5,553 nucleotides of DNA from an uncultured Atopobium sp. (GTDB lineage Bacteria; Actinomycetota; Coriobacteriia; Coriobacteriales; Atopobiaceae): contig CAKAPZ010000070.1 in the NCBI GenBank assembly GCA_916720015.1, positions 1 to 5,553 of the forward strand, in the 5' to 3' direction. A model generated the notes under the pieces. That model did not search any database. It was not told where the DNA came from and saw only the letters and a list, made by a program, of their open reading frames with translations. Both the position numbers and the translations under genes were made by a program. Shown here piece after piece: positions 1 to 5,196 of this stretch. The first letter of the stretch is position 1, and each line of letters opens with the position of its first letter.

Positions 1-534
1 CTCTCTCATTTCCTGTGCTTCCTGAGGAGAGCAGACAATTCCGTCAGCGCCAGCGCTATAAGAAAGAGATGCCAAACGAGCAACCTCGTCCTTAATGGAA
101 CCGTCAACACCAATGGAATGGAGTGCATCCTCGTCCATGCTGGTGAGGACAGAAATGGCCACCAGCTTGGTGCGGCCGGACTCATCAACGCCACGCTCTG
201 CTGCAGCCTCTTCTGCACCCTTACGACCAGCAGCAATCATCTGAGCGGTTCCCAGGCCATGAATAGAAAGAATGTCTGCGCCAGAAAGCGATGCAGAGTG
301 GACAGCGCCTTTAACCTGAAATGGAATGTCATGCACCTTGAGGTCAAGAAACACCTTAAAACCGCGTGCGTGCATCTCGTCTACCATCGAGGGTCCGTAG
401 CGATAAAAGAGCGTCATGCCAACCTTAACCCAACGCGCGTGGCCGGCGAGAAGATCGGTGAGCTCCAAAGCTCTTTCTCTTGTGCAATCAAGCGCAACAA
501 TAACGGCATCGCGTGCCTGCTCGTCTGTTAGCAT
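1..534 (-). CDS. pyrF: Orotidine 5'-phosphate decarboxylase, N-terminal 178 residues (runs off left edge)
   Basis: It decarboxylates OMP to UMP, the last step of de novo pyrimidine synthesis, in the cytoplasm. I translated the minus strand from the ATG at 534-532 (MLTDEQARDAVIVALD...) and the frame stays open to base 1. Visible family motifs are VALD at residues 13-16, WVKVG at 35-39 and the signature DLKVHDIP at 64-71, whose Lys66 and Asp69 belong to the catalytic Asp-Lys-Asp network. They are followed by the phosphate-barrel segments SVLTS (128-132) and ADGIVCSPQE (163-172). About 60 residues, including the C-terminal phosphate-binding arginine loop, lie outside the window. The start overlaps the end of pyrD by 7 bases and has a GGAG at 545-542, seven bases upstream inside pyrD, so translation is probably coupled. 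The identification is secure. An overlapping open frame at 6-236 is only a shadow. Confidence 0.96.
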   Translation of the reverse strand, partial: MLTDEQARDAVIVALDCTRERALELTDLLAGHARWVKVGMTLFYRYGPSMVDEMHARGFKVFLDLKVHDIPFQVKGAVHSASLSGADILSIHGLGTAQMIAAGRKGAEEAAAERGVDESGRTKLVAISVLTSMDEDALHSIGVDGSIKDEVARLASLSYSAGADGIVCSPQEAQEMRE

Positions 535-1454
535 TCAACAGCTCCAATCAGCTCATGGATGTCAGATACACCCTGGGACTTTGCCCAGTCAGTAAGCTCG
601 TTCAGGATACGTGGAGCACACATAGGATCGTAAAGGTTTGCAGAACCTACCGAGACAGCCGTAGCGCCTGCCAGGATAAACTCTGCAGCGTCCTCGCCCG
701 TTTCTACACCACCAACGCCACAGATAGGAATAGAGACCGCTTGTGCGCACTCCCAGACCATACGGACAGCAGCGTTATGGCAAAGAGGACCACTGAGGCC
801 GCCTGTTGGCTTAGAGAGCCTACTCTTTCTGGTGTGAACATTAATTGACATACCAGGGATAGAGTTAATGAGTGTAAGACCGTCTGCGCCTTCAGCCTCA
901 AAAGCCTTACCAATCTCAGCAACATTGACAGGAGCCATCTTGACCAGGATAGGCAACTTAGTCAAAGGACGAACTGCCTTCATAATCTCTGTAGCCTGCT
1001 CTGGAGTACCGCCCAGGGGCTTGCCGCCCTTCTCGAGATTTGGACAGCTTACGTTAAGCTCAATAGCTGAAATATGTGGATTAAGCTCTTCAAGGCGCTC
1101 GACAACGTCAATCATCTCTTGGACGGAATGTGCTGCCATCTGCATGATAACGCGCGTACCACGGCCCTCAAGGTCCTTCATGTAGTCATCGGTATGGGCG
1201 ATAAAATCGTCCACTCCAGGATTAGCAAGACCAACGCTATTCATCATGCCGCCGTTGAGCTCGCACATGCGAGGAGCAGGGTTTCCTTCCCAGGGAACAC
1301 GGGCGACGCCCTTCATGGTAATTGCGCCAAGCAGAGAAACGTCGTAGAAGCCCTCAAACTGCCAGCCGTAACCAAAGGTACCCGCGGCGGTGTTGATAGG
1401 GTTTTTCATCTGGATGCCACCCAGATTAACGGCCATTTTTACCTGATCTACCAT
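528..1454 (-). CDS. pyrD: Dihydroorotate dehydrogenase, class 1B catalytic subunit
   Basis: This 308-residue cytoplasmic FMN enzyme oxidises dihydroorotate to orotate and works with PyrK as an NAD-dependent heterotetramer (class 1B, PyrDB). The N-terminal AAGTFGYG (23-30), Lys48 in ITMKG and the GNPAPR...GGMMNSVGL stretch (57-76) fit the family's flavin and substrate loops. NVSCPN at 134-139 supplies the class 1 catalytic base Cys137, where membrane-bound class 2 enzymes have Ser. The C-terminal half has the FMN-phosphate loops, with a GVGGVETGEDA motif and AGATAVSVGSA. There is no N-terminal membrane extension. Length matches the family (about 305-311). I prefer the ATG at 1454 over Met7 because AAGGAG (1465-1460) sits five bases upstream. 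The gene overlaps pyrK by 7 bases and pyrF by 7 bases. The pyrK neighbour confirms subclass 1B. Confidence 0.97.
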   Translation of the reverse strand: MVDQVKMAVNLGGIQMKNPINTAAGTFGYGWQFEGFYDVSLLGAITMKGVARVPWEGNPAPRMCELNGGMMNSVGLANPGVDDFIAHTDDYMKDLEGRGTRVIMQMAAHSVQEMIDVVERLEELNPHISAIELNVSCPNLEKGGKPLGGTPEQATEIMKAVRPLTKLPILVKMAPVNVAEIGKAFEAEGADGLTLINSIPGMSINVHTRKSRLSKPTGGLSGPLCHNAAVRMVWECAQAVSIPICGVGGVETGEDAAEFILAGATAVSVGSANLYDPMCAPRILNELTDWAKSQGVSDIHELIGAVEC

Positions 1455-2242
1455 GCGATCTCCTTTGCCTCAAAGACAGGTCCAACCATGCAAGCAGACG
1501 CATAGCCGCCCTTAGCAAGTGGGACATTGCAGGTGTTACATGCACCAAAGGCGCAGCTCATCATACGCTCCATAGAAACCTGGCAGGCAACGTTATGGGC
1601 AATGGCAAGTTTGGCCACACTTCTCATCATAGGCTCAGGACCGCAGGTATAGACGGCATCCCAAACGCCCTGACTCAAAGGCTCTTCCAAAGCTGCTGTT
1701 ACAAAACCCTTGATACCCTTGGAACCATCATCTGTTGTGACGTACACGTTCTGTGCGCCCAAGGCGAGAAGATCTTCTTCTCCAAAGAGTTTCTCGGCAG
1801 TTTGTGCGCCAATGACCGCGTCAAACTCAACACCTAACTCGGTAAGCTTACGAGCTGCCGCGATAATTGGTGTGATACCCACACCTCCTGCTACCAGGAC
1901 GCTTCTCTTGCTAGAAGCGTTAAGGCGCCAGGGGCGGCCGCAAGGAGCAGTCATGTCACTGGCGTCACCAGGCTTCATCTGAGAAAGCCTGCGTGTACCC
2001 TCGCCTACCGTTGCGTAGATAAGCTCCAGCGTATCGGTTGCTTTATCAGCTAGCGAGAAGGACAGTGGGATGCGAAGAATATGACGCTTATCGCCTGGGA
2101 CGTTGACGTTTACAAACTGACCAGGTTCCAAGGACTTACAAAGACCTGGCACCTCAAGCTGAGCTCTATACAGATTCTGGGCAACCTGGGTATTGCTCAG
2201 AACTGTAAAGTCAAATACCTGTACATTTCCACGTAGTGGCAT
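1448..2242 (-). CDS. pyrK: Dihydroorotate dehydrogenase electron-transfer subunit (FAD, [2Fe-2S])
   Basis: PyrK passes electrons from PyrD's FMN through a [2Fe-2S] cluster and FAD to NAD. The 264-residue protein has an N-terminal FAD-binding beta barrel (about 8-107), with PGQFVNV at 40-46 and a RIPLSFS segment at 57-63. An NAD-binding Rossmann part follows (AGGVGITP at 118-125 and TCGPEPMM at 199-206). A C-terminal cluster loop has Cys230, Cys235, Cys238 and Cys251 in the C-x4-C-x2-C-x12-C spacing typical of PyrK, followed by GPVF and a terminal Trp. The start ATG shares one base with the pyrC stop (TAATG). GGAGGGG at 2256-2250 lies seven bases upstream inside the last pyrC codons, which fixes the start and suggests coupled translation. 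One oddity is that the FAD motif, usually RRPxS in this family, reads RIPLS. The identification is firm, helped by pyrD following directly. Confidence 0.96.
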   Translation of the reverse strand: MPLRGNVQVFDFTVLSNTQVAQNLYRAQLEVPGLCKSLEPGQFVNVNVPGDKRHILRIPLSFSLADKATDTLELIYATVGEGTRRLSQMKPGDASDMTAPCGRPWRLNASSKRSVLVAGGVGITPIIAAARKLTELGVEFDAVIGAQTAEKLFGEEDLLALGAQNVYVTTDDGSKGIKGFVTAALEEPLSQGVWDAVYTCGPEPMMRSVAKLAIAHNVACQVSMERMMSCAFGACNTCNVPLAKGGYASACMVGPVFEAKEIAW

Positions 2243-3549
2243 TACTTTTCCCCTCCAGGAACAACTACCTCATTGGCAAGAACACGCTTGCCGTCAACAA
2301 ACACATCAGTTGCAACGCCATAAAGCTCTGCGCCAATAAAGGCCGAGTTCTTAGACTTGCTCTCAAAATACTCTGGCGTGATCTGGACTTTCTTTTCTGG
2401 GTCAAAAAGGGTCAGGTCAGCCTTGTAACCTGCAGCAATCTTAACAGGCTCAAGACGCAGAATACGACGAGGATTAACGGCCATTGCACGAACAAGACCA
2501 GTGTAAGAAAGCTTGTTGGTGCGTACCATATTGGTGATCATCAGAGGCAGCGAAGTCTCAAGGCCAATGCAGCCAAAGTAAGAGATTTCCCACTCACAGT
2601 CCTTCTCGTGAGCTGCATGAGGCGCATGATCGGTAACAATGCAATCAACTGTTCCGTCTACGACCGCAGCCTGAAGAGCAAGCGCATCCTCAGAAGTTCT
2701 GAGCGGTGGATTCATCTTAAGGTTGGTGTTGTACGTATCAGTGATGTCGTCCTCAGACAGGAAGAGATGGTGAGGGCAAACCTCAGCAGTAACAGGCAGA
2801 CCCTCCTTTTTGGCTGCACGTACCAGCTCTGCTCCCCTGCCCGTCGAAATGTGACAGATGTGCAGAGGACAACCGGTAAGACGGCAAAGATCGATGTCTC
2901 TGGAAATCTCCAGCTCCTCGCCAAGTGCTGGCCAGCCAAACATGCCAAGGCGCGTACTTGCGCGGCCCTCGTTAACAACACCACCAGCACTGATGGACTC
3001 AATCTCACAGTGAGCAGCAACAACGCGGTCAAACTGGGAGACATACTCCATAACGGTGCGCATCATACCAGCACTTTGAACGCCGTGGCCGTCGTCAGAG
3101 AACGCGGATGCCCCCTCATCAACCATATTGCCAATCTCAGCAAGCTCTTGTCCCTTAGAGCCCTTGGTTAAAGCACCCATAGGACGGACGTGAATGAGAC
3201 CAACCTCATTGCCGCGATCAATCTGGAAGCGAACGGCAGGTCCGTTATCAGTAACAGGATTGGTGTTTGGCATAGTAGCAACATCAGTAAAGCCGCCATG
3301 AACCGCAGCCCTAGAGCCCGTCTCAATGGTCTCTTTGTACTCAAAGCCTGGATCTCTGAAGTGGACGTGCATATCAACAAGACCAGGAGCTAATACCTTA
3401 CCTTTTGCATCAATAACGGTATCGCCCTCTTGAGGAGCAACAGTTGCTGCAACTTCAGCAATAGTTTCTCCCTCAATACGAACGTCCATTACGGCATCAA
3501 GGTTAAGCTGTGGGTCTACAACACGTGCGCCCTTAAGCAGAAATGCCAT
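2242..3549 (-). CDS. pyrC: Dihydroorotase, class I
   Basis: This zinc amidohydrolase reversibly cyclises carbamoyl aspartate to dihydroorotate. The 435 residues match the long class I type (B. subtilis PyrC and Aquifex enzymes, about 420-430) rather than the short E. coli class II form. Motifs in order are DMHVHFRDPG (59-68) with metal ligands His61 and His63, MPNTNP (93-98) for substrate, FSDDG (150-154) with the bridging Asp typical of class I, HCE (180-182), and HICHIST (230-236) with ligand His233. KMNPPLR (278-284) and IVTDHAPHAAHEK (304-316) with catalytic Asp307 complete the set. A short N-terminal beta segment and the C-terminal part form the usual composite sandwich domain. The gene begins 17 bases before the pyrB stop and ends one base into pyrK. 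No residue expected for activity is missing. Confidence 0.97.
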   Translation of the reverse strand: MAFLLKGARVVDPQLNLDAVMDVRIEGETIAEVAATVAPQEGDTVIDAKGKVLAPGLVDMHVHFRDPGFEYKETIETGSRAAVHGGFTDVATMPNTNPVTDNGPAVRFQIDRGNEVGLIHVRPMGALTKGSKGQELAEIGNMVDEGASAFSDDGHGVQSAGMMRTVMEYVSQFDRVVAAHCEIESISAGGVVNEGRASTRLGMFGWPALGEELEISRDIDLCRLTGCPLHICHISTGRGAELVRAAKKEGLPVTAEVCPHHLFLSEDDITDTYNTNLKMNPPLRTSEDALALQAAVVDGTVDCIVTDHAPHAAHEKDCEWEISYFGCIGLETSLPLMITNMVRTNKLSYTGLVRAMAVNPRRILRLEPVKIAAGYKADLTLFDPEKKVQITPEYFESKSKNSAFIGAELYGVATDVFVDGKRVLANEVVVPGGEK

Positions 3550-4468
3550 CAGAGTCTCCTCCCAAAAGCAGGTACATTGCGGCCATGCGCGTCAAAACGC
3601 CTGCATTGACCTGGTCAAGAATACGAGAGCGAGCGCAATCGGCCACCTCGCTATTAATTTCCATACCGCGATTCATAGGTCCTGGGTGGCAGATGATTGC
3701 CTCAGGCTTCATCAGCTTGCTGCGGCGCTCGTCAAGACCCCAAAGTCTGTTGTACTCACGGCGAGAAGGAATAGGAGCTCCTTCCATACGCTCAAGCTGC
3801 ACGCGAAGCATGTACACGACATCTACATCACCAATGACTTCATCAAAGTGCGAGGTCTGAGAGCAACCAAACCAACTTGGATCGTCAACGTGGAATGTTG
3901 GAGGGCCAACCAGAACAACCTCTGCGCCCATAGTCTTAAGCGCTGGCACCAAAGAACCAACAACGCGGCTGTGAGAAAGGTCGCCAACGATGGCAACCTT
4001 AAGGCCGTCTAAGTGTCCAAAATTCTTGCGAATGGTATAGAGGTCAAGCATTGCCTGCGTTGGGTGCTGATGCTTACCGTCGCCAGCATTGATGACAACG
4101 GCATCGGTGTGCTCGGTAATCTTTTGTGGGGTGCCTGCAAGTCTTGCGCGGCAGATAAACATATCAACGTTCATGGCGTCAATGGTCTGGATGGTATCTG
4201 CCAGAGACTCTCCCTTAACAACAGACGAGGTTGAACCTCCCATATTCAGAGCATCAGCAGAGAGGCGTTTCTCGGCAAGCTCAAATGAAGAGCGAGTCCT
4301 GGTAGAAGGCTCCAAAAACAGATTGACAATGGTGCGGCCGCGAAGTGCTGGCACCTTTTTAATGTCTCTGTTGTTTACCGCTTCAAACGACTGAGCAGTA
4401 TCAAGAATCTGCTGGATGTCGTCACGAGTCAAACTGTTTGTATCAATCAAATGTTTAACCGAAAGCAT
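3533..4468 (-). CDS. pyrB: Aspartate carbamoyltransferase catalytic chain
   Basis: PyrB condenses carbamoyl phosphate with aspartate, the committed step, and acts as a trimer. The 311-residue chain has the carbamoyl-phosphate loop EPSTRTRSSFELA (53-65), the mobile SxxxxxK loop from Ser79 to Lys85, NAGDG..HQHPTQ (127-138) with the catalytic-site His135, and VGDLSHSRVVGS in the aspartate domain. Arg222 and Gln224 (LRVQLERM) bind aspartate, and the closing HPGPMNRGMEI starts at 261. No pyrI regulatory chain is encoded nearby, so this is probably an unregulated trimer as in Bacillus. One small departure is that family members I recall read R-H after the first domain's last strand (E. coli Arg105-His106), whereas here it is Arg107-Ala108. 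The start shares a base with the pyrR stop (TAATG). GGAGG at 4479-4475, six bases upstream, lies in pyrR's final codons. Confidence 0.97.
   Translation of the reverse strand: MLSVKHLIDTNSLTRDDIQQILDTAQSFEAVNNRDIKKVPALRGRTIVNLFLEPSTRTRSSFELAEKRLSADALNMGGSTSSVVKGESLADTIQTIDAMNVDMFICRARLAGTPQKITEHTDAVVINAGDGKHQHPTQAMLDLYTIRKNFGHLDGLKVAIVGDLSHSRVVGSLVPALKTMGAEVVLVGPPTFHVDDPSWFGCSQTSHFDEVIGDVDVVYMLRVQLERMEGAPIPSRREYNRLWGLDERRSKLMKPEAIICHPGPMNRGMEINSEVADCARSRILDQVNAGVLTRMAAMYLLLGGDSDGISA
3558..3562 (-). promoter_or_regulatory. Ribosome binding site of pyrC inside pyrB
   Basis: GGAGG (part of GGGAGGAG) falls on two Gly codons near the end of pyrB, eight bases before the pyrC ATG at 3549. It supports that start and hence the 17-base overlap, the longest in the operon. 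Ribosomes finishing pyrB would pass over this site, which favours coupled synthesis. Confidence 0.8.
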
Positions 4469-5043
4469 TAGTTTCCTCCCTCAATAAAGGGGTCAGAATA
4501 GTCAGCTTCATACAGCAAGACACAGTCCTGACCATCAATTTCTTTAACATTTAAGCTGACTACCTGGCTCTTTGATGAAGGAACGTTCTTTCCCACATAG
4601 TCAGGTCTAATAGGAAGCTCGCGGTGACCGCGATCAACTACTACGGCCAGCTGGACACGCTCAGGACGGCCATAATCAATGAGAGCGTCAAGCGCTGCTC
4701 TGATAGTTCTTCCGGTCTGAAGAACGTCATCTACCAGCACAACACTTGTGCCCGTAATATCAAAATCGATATTAGTTGCATGAAGCACCGGTGCGGTATT
4801 TCTTCTAAAATCATCGCGATAAAAGCTGATATCAAGCGAGCCAACTTTTGGCTTACATCCGGTGAAGCTCAAAATCTTTTCCGCAAGACGAGAAGCCAAA
4901 ACTTCTCCACGGCGAATAATGCCTACGAGAGCAACGTTTTCAATTGAATCGTTATTCTCGACAATTTCGTGAGCAATTCGTGTAAGCATGCGGTCAAGGG
5001 ACTGCTCGTCCACAATGAGAGAGTGCGAACTTTCTTGAGCCAT
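4468..5043 (-). CDS. pyrR: PyrR: pyr operon RNA-binding regulator / uracil phosphoribosyltransferase
   Basis: PyrR binds a specific RNA hairpin in pyr mRNA leaders when UMP or UTP is high, and many members also convert uracil plus PRPP to UMP. This 191-residue protein is a type I phosphoribosyltransferase, slightly longer than B. subtilis PyrR (181). GIIRRGEVLA (41-50) forms the pyrophosphate loop. DISFYRDD (71-78) is the PyrR hood-region motif. VVLVDDVLQTGRTIRAAL (101-118) is the PRPP-binding motif with Asp105/Asp106. VVDRGHRELPIRPDYVGKNVP (135-155) is characteristic of PyrR and separates it from ordinary Upp or hypoxanthine enzymes. The ATG at 5043 follows GGAGG by four bases. It is the first gene of the operon and lies directly behind a terminator-antiterminator leader, so it is probably autoregulated. 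RNA binding is inferred from family and context; I cannot tell how strong the enzyme activity is. Confidence 0.96.
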   Translation of the reverse strand: MAQESSHSLIVDEQSLDRMLTRIAHEIVENNDSIENVALVGIIRRGEVLASRLAEKILSFTGCKPKVGSLDISFYRDDFRRNTAPVLHATNIDFDITGTSVVLVDDVLQTGRTIRAALDALIDYGRPERVQLAVVVDRGHRELPIRPDYVGKNVPSSKSQVVSLNVKEIDGQDCVLLYEADYSDPFIEGGN

Positions 5044-5047
5044 AGCG

Positions 5048-5052
5048 CCTCC
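5048..5052 (-). promoter_or_regulatory. Ribosome binding site of pyrR
   Basis: GGAGG lies four bases before the pyrR ATG and only three bases (ATT) after the T-tract of the leader terminator. It lies outside both hairpins drawn for the leader, but a folded terminator would stand about nine bases away, close enough to hinder ribosome loading. Confidence 0.85.
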
Positions 5053-5055
5053 AAT

Positions 5056-5092
5056 AAAAAAGATACCTCACCTGGCCAGGCACAAGGTATCC
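5056..5092 (-). terminator. Intrinsic terminator in the pyr leader (attenuator)
   Basis: Read on the minus strand, GATACCT (5091-5085) pairs perfectly with AGGTATC (5068-5062), and a G-U pair (5092/5061) can extend the base. Two wobble pairs and a CCT-GGCC-AGG tip (5080-5071) can continue the stem past a two-base bulge. Six Ts (5061-5056) follow directly. It sits between the likely promoter and pyrR rather than at the end of a gene, so it should decide how much transcription enters the operon. The hairpin is directly visible; its role as an attenuator is inferred from position and from the competing fold upstream. Confidence 0.85.
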
Positions 5093-5136
5093 AAAAGGCA
5101 AAACTATGACTATGAGCCTTACGGGTATCTCGTACC
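5079..5136 (-). promoter_or_regulatory. Antiterminator duplex competing with the leader terminator
   Basis: The 21 bases at 5136-5116 can pair with the 21 bases at 5099-5079 across a 16-base loop. I count 15 Watson-Crick pairs, 3 G-U pairs and 3 single mismatches (at 5128/5087, 5125/5090 and 5121/5094). The 3' strand contains the whole left arm of the terminator (5091-5085), so the two structures cannot coexist. The 5' strand contains the PyrR-loop-like sequence, so PyrR binding there would destroy the antiterminator. This is the three-state logic known from Bacillus pyr attenuators. Pairing was done by eye, without an energy calculation. Confidence 0.75.
5114..5131 (-). promoter_or_regulatory. 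Putative PyrR-binding loop (anti-antiterminator)
   Basis: The stretch AUACCCGUAAGGCU (5128-5115, as RNA) matches the Bacillus PyrR-loop consensus ARUCCNGNGAGGYU at 11 of 14 positions, two of which are N. Flanking GAG (5131-5129) and CUC (5116-5114) can pair, and a CC/GG pair closes a short CGUAA loop, leaving AUA bulged on the 5' side. Compared with the Bacillus form (AG-U-C before the hexaloop), this one has AUA in place of U and A in place of the second invariant loop G. Location in front of pyrR supports the call; binding itself is inferred. Confidence 0.65.
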
Positions 5137-5154
5137 ACATTTAAAGACACACAT

Positions 5155-5160
5155 ATTGTA
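5155..5160 (-). promoter_or_regulatory. Possible -10 box of the pyr operon promoter
   Basis: TACAAT (5160-5155) matches the -10 consensus at five of six positions and would start transcription near 5148, just upstream of the PyrR-loop and antiterminator, which is where a leader promoter should be. No good -35 hexamer is found 16-18 bases upstream (CCAAAA at a 17-base spacing) and there is no TG extension. A competing candidate is TAAAAT (5195-5190) with a poor TTACGA at -35. The assignment is tentative. Confidence 0.4.
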
Positions 5161-5171
5161 CTCGTACAGAA

Positions 5172-5188
5172 CCTAACTTTTGGTTAGG
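5172..5188 (-). terminator. Inverted repeat after the ABC-transporter gene, possible weak terminator
   Basis: CCTAAC and GTTAGG form a perfect 6-bp stem with a 5-base loop, starting nine bases after the stop codon of the ABC ATPase gene. Downstream on the minus strand comes only TTCTGT rather than a T-run, so termination would be weak. On the plus strand the stem is followed by AATTTTAATT, but no plus-strand gene is nearby. It also lies roughly where the -35 region of the pyr promoter should be, so it could instead be an operator. Confidence 0.4.
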
Positions 5189-5196
5189 AATTTTAA

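Noticed and set aside
6..236. A minus-strand open frame in another phase at the left edge
   Set aside because: The +0 frame here encodes convincing OMP decarboxylase sequence. This frame is a shifted reading of pyrF with no recognisable motif.
2236..3171. A 311-codon plus-strand open frame opposite pyrC
   Set aside because: It is antisense to a protein with every dihydroorotase motif intact. Its translation is rich in Lys, Arg, Asn and Cys without any family motif, as expected for a shadow of a real gene.
5104..5115. Tandem TCATAG repeat in the antiterminator loop
   Set aside because: Two copies of six bases in an unpaired loop are too little to support a function; chance is sufficient.
5139..5144. 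TTAAAT as an alternative -10 box
   Set aside because: It would start transcription inside the antiterminator 5' strand, removing part of the regulatory structure, and it also has no -35.
4923..5150. A 75-codon open frame crossing the leader into pyrR
   Set aside because: It would start at a GTG with no ribosome site, and it runs through the terminator and overlaps pyrR out of frame. It shows no motif.
5119..5154. An 11-residue leader ORF (MCVFKCGTRYP) that could suggest peptide-based attenuation as in E. coli pyrBI
   Set aside because: It has no Shine-Dalgarno, its ATG lies upstream of or at the predicted transcript start, and the RNA-only switch with PyrR explains the region better.
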